Positions 14,387 through 20,565 of a DNA stretch of 23,883 bases are shown here, piece after piece. Location: contig CASFUN010000062.1 of NCBI GenBank assembly GCA_949298005.1, positions 1-23,883 on the forward strand, given 5' to 3'. A program made the translations under genes and the position numbers. The notes under the pieces were generated by a model that worked only from the letters and a program-made list of their open reading frames with translations, was not told where the DNA came from and made no database searches. Position 1 is the stretch's first letter. Each line of letters opens with the position of its first letter. The DNA comes from an uncultured Alphaproteobacteria bacterium. GTDB taxonomy: Bacteria > Pseudomonadota > Alphaproteobacteria > Rickettsiales > UBA1997.

Positions 14387-14965
14387 TTAATTATTTATAC
14401 AATCTAACAAATAGGAGTGGTATTTTTTTAACTCATTCATATCAAAATTTGGATTGGTCCAACTCATTACAATTTCGTCATCGAATTCATTTGTTTCCAA
14501 ATTAAATACCTTATTCTTCAATATTGTATCTGTCATTAAGCCATGAGTTAAATAAAATTTAACAGCAACTTCATTCGAACTATGAGGAGCCGTCTCAAAT
14601 TTATATATATGTCTATACTCCTTTTCTACAATATTAAAAAATTCCTTCCATAACATAACAAATACTCTTGTATTAGATGATGCGTTTGGTGCTGACATAA
14701 GCGTAGCATTAGTCAAAACGTGAGCTAATGACTTATATGGAGAAGTATACGCCTTAAAAATCCCAATAATATCTTTTTTATCGTTCTCAGCAACTAGCAT
14801 CAAACCATACTTTATGGATTTATTGATAACATCATTTTTTATATAATCTAACGTGATCTCAGAACAATTTTGAGTCATTTTAGTTGGATGTACAGTTGTC
14901 ACATCAATATAAAGATTATATATACCAGGTAAGTCACTCTCCTTAACTTTTCTTATCTTTACCAT
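14387..14965 (-). CDS. GNAT-family N-acetyltransferase
   Basis: This is a 192-residue single-domain acetyltransferase using acetyl-CoA. It opens with IRKVKESDLPGIYNLY, the usual first strand and helix of the fold; LMLVAENDKKDIIGIFKAY is the central beta hairpin; and HSSNEVAVKFYLTHGLM is the characteristic C-terminal motif (NxxAxxFYxxxGF). The acetyl-CoA pyrophosphate loop (R/QxxGxG/A) is poorly conserved: the region around APNASSNTRVFVMLWKEF occupies its place. The substrate is unknown. It converges on lolD (24-base gap) and diverges from the 15117 gene across a 150-base spacer. It has no signal peptide, so it is cytosolic. Confidence 0.8.
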   Translation of the reverse strand: MVKIRKVKESDLPGIYNLYIDVTTVHPTKMTQNCSEITLDYIKNDVINKSIKYGLMLVAENDKKDIIGIFKAYTSPYKSLAHVLTNATLMSAPNASSNTRVFVMLWKEFFNIVEKEYRHIYKFETAPHSSNEVAVKFYLTHGLMTDTILKNKVFNLETNEFDDEIVMSWTNPNFDMNELKKYHSYLLDCINN

Positions 14966-15077
14966 ATTTATTATAATAATTTATATAAAATATATTTGTA
15001 ATATATAGATTATTATTATAAATCAAATATATTTTTCTAAATATTTTATTTCTATTTTATTCAAATTAAAAACATTA

Positions 15078-15091
15078 TTGCTTTTAAGCAA
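15078..15091. repeat. Short inverted repeat in the GNAT/15117 divergent spacer
   Basis: TTGCTT and AAGCAA flank a 2-base centre in the 150-base spacer between two divergently read genes, 25 bases before the 15117 start. It is small enough to be chance in AT-rich DNA, but its location suits an operator. Confidence 0.3.
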
Positions 15092-15116
15092 GATTTAAAT
15101 AGAATCCAACTATACT

Positions 15117-15434
15117 TTGAAGCAAATATCTCGTGTGAGATTAGAAGAAGATACTTATAAAAAAATAACCAAATATTATGAAATATCGGATAAAATAAAG
15201 AATGAAATCTTAAAATTAGACGATATAGATATTGAAACAAAAAATAATATTCTAATGCTAATTCCTATAACAATAAGAGATACTACTGATAAATTACTTG
15301 ATTTATATATAATGTTTTTAAAAAATATAAACGATACAACTTTAAAAAACGAAATAATTAGAAATCTAAATAATTTACTTGAACAGATTTACAAATATAA
15401 AAACATTATTTACGATTTATATAAGAACAAATAA
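15117..15434 (+). CDS. Unrecognised 105-aa helical protein upstream of frr
   Basis: I do not recognise this protein. The frame is open only from 15099, and TTG 15117 is the best start, giving MKQISRVRLEEDTYKKITKYY; an ATA at 15099 is the only earlier option. The protein is helical and rich in Asn, Ile, Lys and Leu (DKLLDLYIMFLKNIND, IIRNLNNLLEQIYKYKNIIYDLY), without a signal peptide. It lies 14 bases before frr, where alphaproteobacteria normally carry pyrH (UMP kinase), but shows none of the UMP-kinase motifs. Its position suggests it is co-transcribed with frr and uppS. Confidence 0.55.
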   Translation: MKQISRVRLEEDTYKKITKYYEISDKIKNEILKLDDIDIETKNNILMLIPITIRDTTDKLLDLYIMFLKNINDTTLKNEIIRNLNNLLEQIYKYKNIIYDLYKNK

Positions 15435-15448
15435 AATAATAAAATATT

Positions 15449-15997
15449 ATGCAAGAAATTTTAAATAATACAGACAGTTTGATGTCAAAAGCAATAGATA
15501 TATTAAAAAGAGACTTAGCAACCGTTAATACTGGTAGAGCTACTCCATCGCTTTTAGACACAATTCGAATTGAATGTTATGGTAACTTTATGCCGTTAAA
15601 TCAGATGTCAAATGTATCGGTTTTAGATTCATCAACTTTGTTGATACAGGTATGGGATAGATCTATGGTTTCACATGTTGAAAAAGGTATACAGAATGCT
15701 AATCTTGGATTTAATCCAATGGTTGATGGTACTTCAATTAGAATTAATATTCCAAAATTAAGTGAAGAAAGAAGAAAAGAACTTTGTAAAATAGTAAAAA
15801 GATATGGAGAAGACAGAAAAATAGCTGTTAGAAATATTAGAAAAGACAGTTTAGAAAAAATTAAAAAAATTAAAAAAGATTTCAGTGAAGATTTCGTAAA
15901 AGATAGCGAAAATAAAGTTCAAGAACTAACTGATAAACACACAAAAAATATTGATTTACTTGTATCTGCAAAGGAAAAAGACCTGCTAACTATATGA
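15449..15997 (+). CDS. frr: Ribosome-recycling factor
   Basis: RRF splits post-termination ribosomes together with EF-G. At 182 residues it has the normal length and two-domain plan: the three-helix bundle is formed by residues 1-30 and about 105-182, and the small beta domain is inserted between. Family blocks are LATVNTGRATPSLLD, MPLNQMSNVSV, LLIQVWDRSMVSHVEKGIQNANLGFNP, DGTSIRINIPKLSEERRKEL and AVRNIRKDSLEKIKK. The hinge and tip residues, including the Arg of GRATP, look intact. It overlaps uppS by 4 bases (ATGA), the usual alphaproteobacterial frr-uppS coupling. Confidence 0.97.
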   Translation: MQEILNNTDSLMSKAIDILKRDLATVNTGRATPSLLDTIRIECYGNFMPLNQMSNVSVLDSSTLLIQVWDRSMVSHVEKGIQNANLGFNPMVDGTSIRINIPKLSEERRKELCKIVKRYGEDRKIAVRNIRKDSLEKIKKIKKDFSEDFVKDSENKVQELTDKHTKNIDLLVSAKEKDLLTI

Positions 15998-16806
15998 TCG
16001 ATAGAAATATTTTAAAAATTTTATTACTTTTATTAATAATAATTGTAGTATTTATTAATATATCTTTCTTAATGAAAAAAAAATATACAAAAACTAACAA
16101 CAATATTCCATTAAGTGTAGCTATCATAATGGACGGAAATGGTAGATGGGCTCAAAAAAGAAAATTACCAATAAGTTATGGGCATAAAAAAGGTGCAGAT
16201 AATTTAATAGAAATATTAAAACATGCAAAAAATGTTGGAATTAAGTCATTAACATTGTATGCATTTTCTACAGAAAACTGGAAGAGACCTAAAGATGAAG
16301 TTGATTATATATTAAACATTCTTAATAATTTTCTTGATGAAAAATCTGAAATTTTGATTGAAAACGACGTAAAACTAAAATTCATTGGTGACTTATCAAT
16401 ATTAGAGAATAACTTATTAAAAAAAATATCTAATTTAGAAAAAAGAACAGAAAATAATAACCTTATTTTAAATATCGCTTTTAATTATGGTGGTAGATCT
16501 GAAATAATAAATGCAGCTAAGAATATAGCAACCGATTATAAAAATAATCAAATAGATACCAATAATATTAATGAAGAGCTATTTAAAAAATATTTATATA
16601 ATCCAGAAATCATCTATCCTGATTTGGTCATAAGAACAGGAGGGGATATTAGATTAAGTAACTTTTTATTATGGGAAATTAGCTATTCGGAACTTTACTT
16701 TACAGATTTATTATGGCCTGATTTTAAAGAAAAAGATTTTGATAGAGCTATTAATAACTACAAAAACAGGAAAAGAACATATGGAGAAAGAAAAGCAATT
16801 AGATAG
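15994..16806 (+). CDS. uppS: Undecaprenyl diphosphate synthase with N-terminal membrane anchor
   Basis: A cis-prenyltransferase that elongates farnesyl diphosphate to the C55 carrier lipid used for peptidoglycan and lipopolysaccharide. Core motifs are intact: IIMDGNGRWA (catalytic Asp47), ISYGHKKGA, LTLYAFSTENWKRP, FNYGGRSEI and FLLWEISYSELYFTDLLWPDF. RTGGDIRLSN replaces the usual RTSGExRLSN, a conservative Glu-to-Asp change. Residues 8-27 form a hydrophobic helix (ILLLLLIIIVVFINISFL) followed by KKK, about 20 residues beyond the usual start. The ATG 15994 overlaps the frr stop as ATGA, which supports it; an internal ATG at 16072 would give the usual soluble form. With the longer form the enzyme would be held at the membrane by a helix with its catalytic part in the cytosol. 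Confidence 0.93.
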   Translation: MIDRNILKILLLLLIIIVVFINISFLMKKKYTKTNNNIPLSVAIIMDGNGRWAQKRKLPISYGHKKGADNLIEILKHAKNVGIKSLTLYAFSTENWKRPKDEVDYILNILNNFLDEKSEILIENDVKLKFIGDLSILENNLLKKISNLEKRTENNNLILNIAFNYGGRSEIINAAKNIATDYKNNQIDTNNINEELFKKYLYNPEIIYPDLVIRTGGDIRLSNFLLWEISYSELYFTDLLWPDFKEKDFDRAINNYKNRKRTYGERKAIR

Positions 16807-17413
16807 ATTAAAAAATTCTTTTAAAAACATCAAATTTAATAATGATTATGTACTGAGCATATTGTACTTTCTAATTTTATTAATATCAGATCTTTTTTCA
16901 AAAAATTTATTTCTATTAATGGTATTGATAGCGATGGTTCATTTGTCTTGGTCGTTAAATAGAATAATAAATACAGAAAAAAATTATACAAAAATCATTA
17001 TTCAATTATATTTAGTATTTTCTGGATATTCTTTAATATATATATCGCATAATCTCATTAATTCTAAATCTATATATTTATGGATATTATTCTTAGTGTC
17101 TTCTATAAAAATTTCAGAATATTTTTTAAATAAAATTTTTCTGGGTGAACACAGTAAAAAATTCTACCTAATAAAATTTAGCATTATTAGTATTGTATCA
17201 ATAATAGTTGGAATAATATCTTCTCTATTTATGAAACAAAAAGTAATAGCATTCATATTAGTGAATTTTATCATATATATTTTAACGTATCTAAATTATA
17301 TATTCCCAGAAAAATATCAAAAAAATATATTTTTAAAGTGTTATAATACAATTGCATTTCCAACTATATTTATATGTATATCTTTAATATTAGGATTTAT
17401 AGTGATAAAATGA
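16781..17413 (+). CDS. CdsA-like integral membrane protein lacking the CdsA signature
   Basis: A 211-residue protein with about six membrane helices in the place where alphaproteobacteria carry cdsA (CDP-diglyceride synthase) after uppS. I start at ATG 16781 with AGGAAAAG just upstream, inside the end of uppS. WILFLVSSIKISEYFLNKIF resembles the CdsA segment ending in (S/T)DIGAYFxGRxFG, but the Asp is gone, and the signature near the C-terminus (SxxGDLxESxxKRxxxxKDxGxxxPGHGGxxDRxD) is replaced by hydrophobic sequence with none of its metal-binding or Gly-His-Gly-Gly residues. It is therefore unlikely to make CDP-diacylglycerol. It may be a relic kept for structure, a new function, or an unrelated membrane protein; position and topology are the main support. 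It overlaps the SH3 gene by 4 bases. Confidence 0.55.
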   Translation: MEKEKQLDRLKNSFKNIKFNNDYVLSILYFLILLISDLFSKNLFLLMVLIAMVHLSWSLNRIINTEKNYTKIIIQLYLVFSGYSLIYISHNLINSKSIYLWILFLVSSIKISEYFLNKIFLGEHSKKFYLIKFSIISIVSIIVGIISSLFMKQKVIAFILVNFIIYILTYLNYIFPEKYQKNIFLKCYNTIAFPTIFICISLILGFIVIK

Positions 17414-17868
17414 GGTATTTAAAATATCTATTTTTGATTCTAATACTAATAAATACTAATACATCATATGCTAAAACCAACGAAGTTTCATTTATGTCGC
17501 TTAAATCATCTGAAGTAAATCTTAGAGCTGGACCAAATAAAAATTTTATAACATTATATACCTATAAACTAAAATATATGCCTGTTAAAATAGTAGGAGA
17601 GTATGATAAATGGTTTAATATAATTGATAAAGATGGTGATAGTGGCTGGGTTAGTGAAAATTTAATATCAAGAATAAGAACCGTTATAACGGTAAATGAT
17701 ACTCAGTTCTTGTATAGTAATTATAATGATACTGCTCTGCCAACTTATAAAGTTGAAAAAAATGTAATTGCACGATTGGTTAAATGTAAAAAATTTCGAT
17801 GTAAAGTTAAGATAGGTAAAATTAAAGGTTGGCTAAATAAAAGTGATATTTGGGGATATAGTAGTTAG
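17410..17868 (+). CDS. Exported SH3-domain protein (SH3_4 type)
   Basis: The start ATG 17410 overlaps the preceding stop as ATGA and gives a clean signal peptide (RYLKYLFLILILINTNTSYA, cleavage before Lys22), so the in-frame upstream ATG at 17374 is not used. The mature protein has two bacterial SH3-like repeats: SSEVNLRAGPNKNF...WFNIIDKDGDSGWVSENLI and a second ending RCKVKIGKIKGWLNKSDIWGY. This 152-residue family is common in alphaproteobacteria, including Rickettsia; such folds bind peptidoglycan or peptides in the periplasm, but no member function is certain to me. The end of the frr-uppS operon is reached here, the next gene lying on the other strand 4 bases away. Confidence 0.85.
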   Translation: MRYLKYLFLILILINTNTSYAKTNEVSFMSLKSSEVNLRAGPNKNFITLYTYKLKYMPVKIVGEYDKWFNIIDKDGDSGWVSENLISRIRTVITVNDTQFLYSNYNDTALPTYKVEKNVIARLVKCKKFRCKVKIGKIKGWLNKSDIWGYSS

Positions 17869-17872
17869 TCAA

Positions 17873-18193
17873 CTAATGTTGACTTCCAATTTGCATCGTA
17901 ATAGATTTGTTTCTTTGTTGTTGTATCTCTGCTTGCTTAACAAGATTTGCTTGTTGCGTCTGTTCTTTTGCTACAACCGCTGCATCAGAAAAAGCTAATG
18001 AGTTATAACTAGTATTTTGTGCTTCTTGTAACATTTCCTCTTTCTTTTTATTAATTAAATCTCTAAATATACCTTTATTACTTATATATATTGACTTAGC
18101 AATTGGAGACTTTAACAACTCCATACATTTTTCTTCAAAATCTTTTTTAGCTGTTGCCAATTTGTTGGTTATTTGCTTTTTCTCTCGAGACAC
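17873..18193 (-). CDS. Unrecognised 106-aa Gln-rich protein, in frame with the broken gene upstream
   Basis: GTG 18193 starts a 106-residue protein, basic and helical at first (MSREKKQITNKLATAKKDFE) and then Ala/Gln-rich (AAVVAKEQTQQANLVKQAEI). It has no signal peptide or recognised domain. It lies in the same reading frame as the ORF ending at 18203, separated only by TAA and three sense codons. It may thus be the C-terminal part of one gene interrupted by a nonsense codon, or a separate downstream gene. The GTG start has no Shine-Dalgarno site, which slightly favours the first reading. Confidence 0.5.
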   Translation of the reverse strand: MSREKKQITNKLATAKKDFEEKCMELLKSPIAKSIYISNKGIFRDLINKKKEEMLQEAQNTSYNSLAFSDAAVVAKEQTQQANLVKQAEIQQQRNKSITMQIGSQH

Positions 18194-18202
18194 TCTATAT
18201 AT

Positions 18203-18682
18203 TTAACCCCAATGCATTGGATTATAAAGATGTAACTTTTTACGCTCATCAGTATTAGACTCAAATTTATTTTCACATTTTGCTACCGCTACTACAAGCT
18301 CGTCATCAAGTTTTTCCCTAATATAATTAGTTATTACATCTTTATTTTGAACTTTAGAAAGAACAGCATCTGTAATATATTTATTATCTATATTTTCGGC
18401 AATTTTCAACAACTGACGATCTTGACTAGAATTAGCAAATTTAACAAATCTACGATATAATTCACTATCATAAGTTATTTCTTGCAAATTTTTTGGTAAC
18501 CCTCTTATAATATCACTAATTATATTTTTTAAACCTTCTACATCAGTATTACTAATTGATTGTTCAATTTGATCTCTATACTTCTCAAAAAGTTTATCTA
18601 GTTGCCTATTTTTTTCAAATGATTCTTGGCTACATTTTAATTCTTCATGTTGTACTTCTAAAGAGTTTTGCCATTCTTGCAA
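18203..18682 (-). CDS. Largest fragment of the 18203-19115 gene, 159 aa
   Basis: This fragment would start at TTG 18682 (LQEWQNSLEVQHEELKCSQE), but its frame continues upstream to the A9 run at 18775-18783, so the TTG is probably internal. The sequence is helical (LDKLFEKYRDQIEQSISN, QLLKIAENIDNKYITDAVLS) and ends in KLHLYNPMHWG. It shows no motif I can name and no ribosome-binding site of its own, and is probably not an independent gene. Confidence 0.4.
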   Translation of the reverse strand: MQEWQNSLEVQHEELKCSQESFEKNRQLDKLFEKYRDQIEQSISNTDVEGLKNIISDIIRGLPKNLQEITYDSELYRRFVKFANSSQDRQLLKIAENIDNKYITDAVLSKVQNKDVITNYIREKLDDELVVAVAKCENKFESNTDERKKLHLYNPMHWG

Positions 18683-19115
18683 TCTAAAACTTAAGATAAA
18701 ACTCTCGCAATCTGATAAACCTCCAACTTCAAATTCAATTTCATTTTTTTTTGAATATTCTTTATATTCGCTTATTTTTTTTTAAACTGTTTATAAACTT
18801 CAAACGTATAACTATTAATATCGTTAAAATCAAATTCAAAATATCCTTCTAAAACTTCCAATTTTGCAAATTTTTCTAAGAAATATTCTTTAATATCAAA
18901 AGTGTCATCCTCACTCAATATTTTTAAATCACTTACGAAACGTTTATCAATTTTATCTAATATTGCTCTGTTATGAAATCAAACTTAAAAGAATCAACCA
19001 AATCGGCTGACTTCATTTCAAGTATTTTTTCCCACGCAACATTCATATACCTTGCGCGATCTGCTTTTGGATGTATAATGTCATCCACTGCTCTAATAAT
19101 TTCTTCTGTTTCCAT
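18203..19115 (-). pseudogene. Unrecognised coiled-coil gene with two frameshifts
   Basis: ATG 19115, with AGGA upstream and a near-consensus promoter, starts METEEIIRAVDDIIHPK and stops after 52 residues at 18957. The next frame, open from about 18975, continues NRAILDKIDKRFVSDLKILS and stops at 18772, directly after an A9 run in the mRNA (18783-18775). The third frame continues ISEYKEYSKKNEIEFEVGG through LQEWQNSLEVQHEEL to TAA 18203. Adding one base at each junction gives 915 bases, 304 codons plus stop, so two single-base losses explain everything. RNA-polymerase slippage on A9 could restore the second junction but not the first. The rebuilt protein is acidic and helical, without a signal peptide, and of no family known to me. 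Confidence 0.6.
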
Positions 19116-19139
19116 TATTTTTCCTATGTTTTGAGATAA

Positions 19140-19167
19140 AATATAGCAGTAATTAGTTAGTTGTCAA
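19140..19167 (-). promoter_or_regulatory. Near-consensus promoter of the broken coiled-coil gene
   Basis: Minus strand: TTGACA (19167-19162, perfect consensus), 16 bases, TATATT (19145-19140, one mismatch). The predicted start near 19133 gives a short leader that contains AGGA before ATG 19115. It is the best -35 in the window. Confidence 0.65.
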
Positions 19168-19301
19168 TAATAGAGAATATATAATAATTTTTAAAACAAA
19201 GATACTTTATAATTATTTAATCATATAAATAATTTGATATTTATAGCTTTATTTATATAATATTTTATTATTGAATAATTAATTTTAATTAAATTTAAAA
19301 A

Positions 19302-20306
19302 ATGAAAATAGATATATTTTCTAATGATAAAAATAGCTTAGTAAATTTACTAAATTGTTTAGAGCAAAAAATAAATAAATGCGATATAACACTATTATCG
19401 ACCAGTGAATTAGAAAATAAAGAACTAACTTTCCAGAATAAAAAAATAAAAGTGGAAAACATAAATAACTATAATATTACTCCAGACCTTATAATTTTTT
19501 CTGTTAATAAGGAATTAACAGAAAAATATATTAAAAAATTTATTAATAAGTGTATCATAATAGATGAAAGTGGTTGGTACTTAGATGTAGAGAAACCGGA
19601 TAATATAAGATTAATTATATCAGATATAAATACTAAAGAAATAAATAAAATAAAAGTACATGAAATAATTTCTTTTCCATGTGTTACAACAATTCAACTT
19701 TTGGAATCTTTATACCCATTATATGATTTAGGAAATATAAAAAGAGTTGTTGTCTCTACTTATCAATCTGTTTCTGATTTAGGTAGGTCAGCTATGGATG
19801 AATTATTTGAACATACAAAGAAAATATATGAAAATAGCTTTTTACCAACCAAAAATTTTAAAAAGCAGATAACATTCAATGTTTTACCACAAATAGGCGA
19901 TATTTCGGATGACAAACAATACGAAATCGAAAATAGAGTTATTAAAGAATCAAAAATAATTCTTAATAACAGTACAGAATTTTCAATCACTTGTGCTATG
20001 GTACCAGTGTTTGTTGGTAATTGCCAATCAGTTAATGTAGAATTTGAAAATAATTTTGATGAAGAAGATATTTATAATTTATATGAAGGTTATAGTAACT
20101 CTATAAGTGTAATTGATAGATTTGAAGATTTTATATACGCAACACCAAAAGAAGTTGCTTTAGATAATTCTGTATTTATTTCAAGAATAAGAAAAGATAA
20201 TAGTTTAAAATATGGATTAAATTTTTGGTCCGTTGCCGATAATATTACAATTAAATCGAGATATATTACTGAATTAATCTTAGAATTATCAAAATCAATA
20301 AATTAG
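19302..20306 (+). CDS. Aspartate-semialdehyde dehydrogenase homologue lacking catalytic residues
   Basis: The 334 residues follow Asd from end to end: VIDESGWYLDVE-type loop (IIDESGWYLDVEKPDNIRLI), TTIQLLESLYPLYDLGNIKR, VVVSTYQSVSDLGRSAMDEL, KQITFNVLPQIGD, SVNVEFEN, ATPKEVALDNSVFISRIRKD and LNFWSVADN. Yet the key residues are gone. The nucleotide-binding GATGAVG is FSNDKNS (6-12). The catalytic Cys of PNCTT falls on Val128, with a Cys one place earlier (PCVTT). The Arg and His of the CVRxxxxxxH motif (E. coli Arg267 and His274) are Met233 and Asn240. The final KGAALN is lost. Only Gln155 remains. It is an intact ORF, so probably a retained pseudoenzyme rather than a pseudogene. True Asd makes aspartate semialdehyde for diaminopimelate; another copy elsewhere would be expected. 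Confidence 0.8.
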   Translation: MKIDIFSNDKNSLVNLLNCLEQKINKCDITLLSTSELENKELTFQNKKIKVENINNYNITPDLIIFSVNKELTEKYIKKFINKCIIIDESGWYLDVEKPDNIRLIISDINTKEINKIKVHEIISFPCVTTIQLLESLYPLYDLGNIKRVVVSTYQSVSDLGRSAMDELFEHTKKIYENSFLPTKNFKKQITFNVLPQIGDISDDKQYEIENRVIKESKIILNNSTEFSITCAMVPVFVGNCQSVNVEFENNFDEEDIYNLYEGYSNSISVIDRFEDFIYATPKEVALDNSVFISRIRKDNSLKYGLNFWSVADNITIKSRYITELILELSKSIN

Positions 20307-20340
20307 CTTGAATAAGTTTTATTCACTTGAAAATTAAGCT
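20305..20340. repeat. Nested inverted repeats after the Asd-like gene
   Basis: TGAATAA (20309-20315) and TTATTCA (20319-20325) form a tight hairpin, inside a wider AGCTT...AAGCT pair (20305-20309 and 20336-20340). No U-run follows. It may act as an mRNA 3' end or processing element just after the stop codon. Confidence 0.4.
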
Positions 20341-20382
20341 CTAATAATATATAATTAAACATATTAAGATTTATTAATCTCT

Positions 20383-20547
20383 ATGAAGTTTTGCAAATAT
20401 ATATTATATTTAATAGTGATAAATTTAATTACCTCTTGTACATCCACAAAAATAGTAGACGTTAAAAGTCCATGCGTAGATGGTGAAAATGGTCCTTGTG
20501 GTCCAAGAAAACCAGTAAACACATGGCTTAAAGAATATAATATATAA
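20383..20547 (+). CDS. Small lipoprotein, 54 aa
   Basis: This short ORF runs from ATG 20383 to TAA 20545-20547. Residues 1-18 are a signal sequence (KFCKYILYLIVINLITS) ending in the lipobox LITSC, so Cys19 would carry the lipid. The mature 36 residues contain two Cys-Val/Gly motifs in SPCVDGENGPCGPRKPVNTW. This resembles small lipoproteins of alphaproteobacteria with a GPCVDGxNGPCGPRxPxNxW core; I recall the pattern but cannot confirm a family name. It has no Shine-Dalgarno sequence and lies 18 bases before ctpA, so the two are likely co-transcribed. LolD elsewhere in the window would serve its sorting. Confidence 0.75.
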   Translation: MKFCKYILYLIVINLITSCTSTKIVDVKSPCVDGENGPCGPRKPVNTWLKEYNI

Positions 20548-20565
20548 ATAATCTATAAGGTAGTT

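Noticed and set aside
16739..16780. Earlier start for the CdsA-like protein
   Set aside because: The TTG at 16739 is deep inside uppS; ATG 16781 has a purine-rich ribosome-binding site.
17374..17409. Upstream ATG for the SH3 protein
   Set aside because: It would place 12 extra residues before a perfect signal peptide; ATG 17410 has the usual ATGA overlap.
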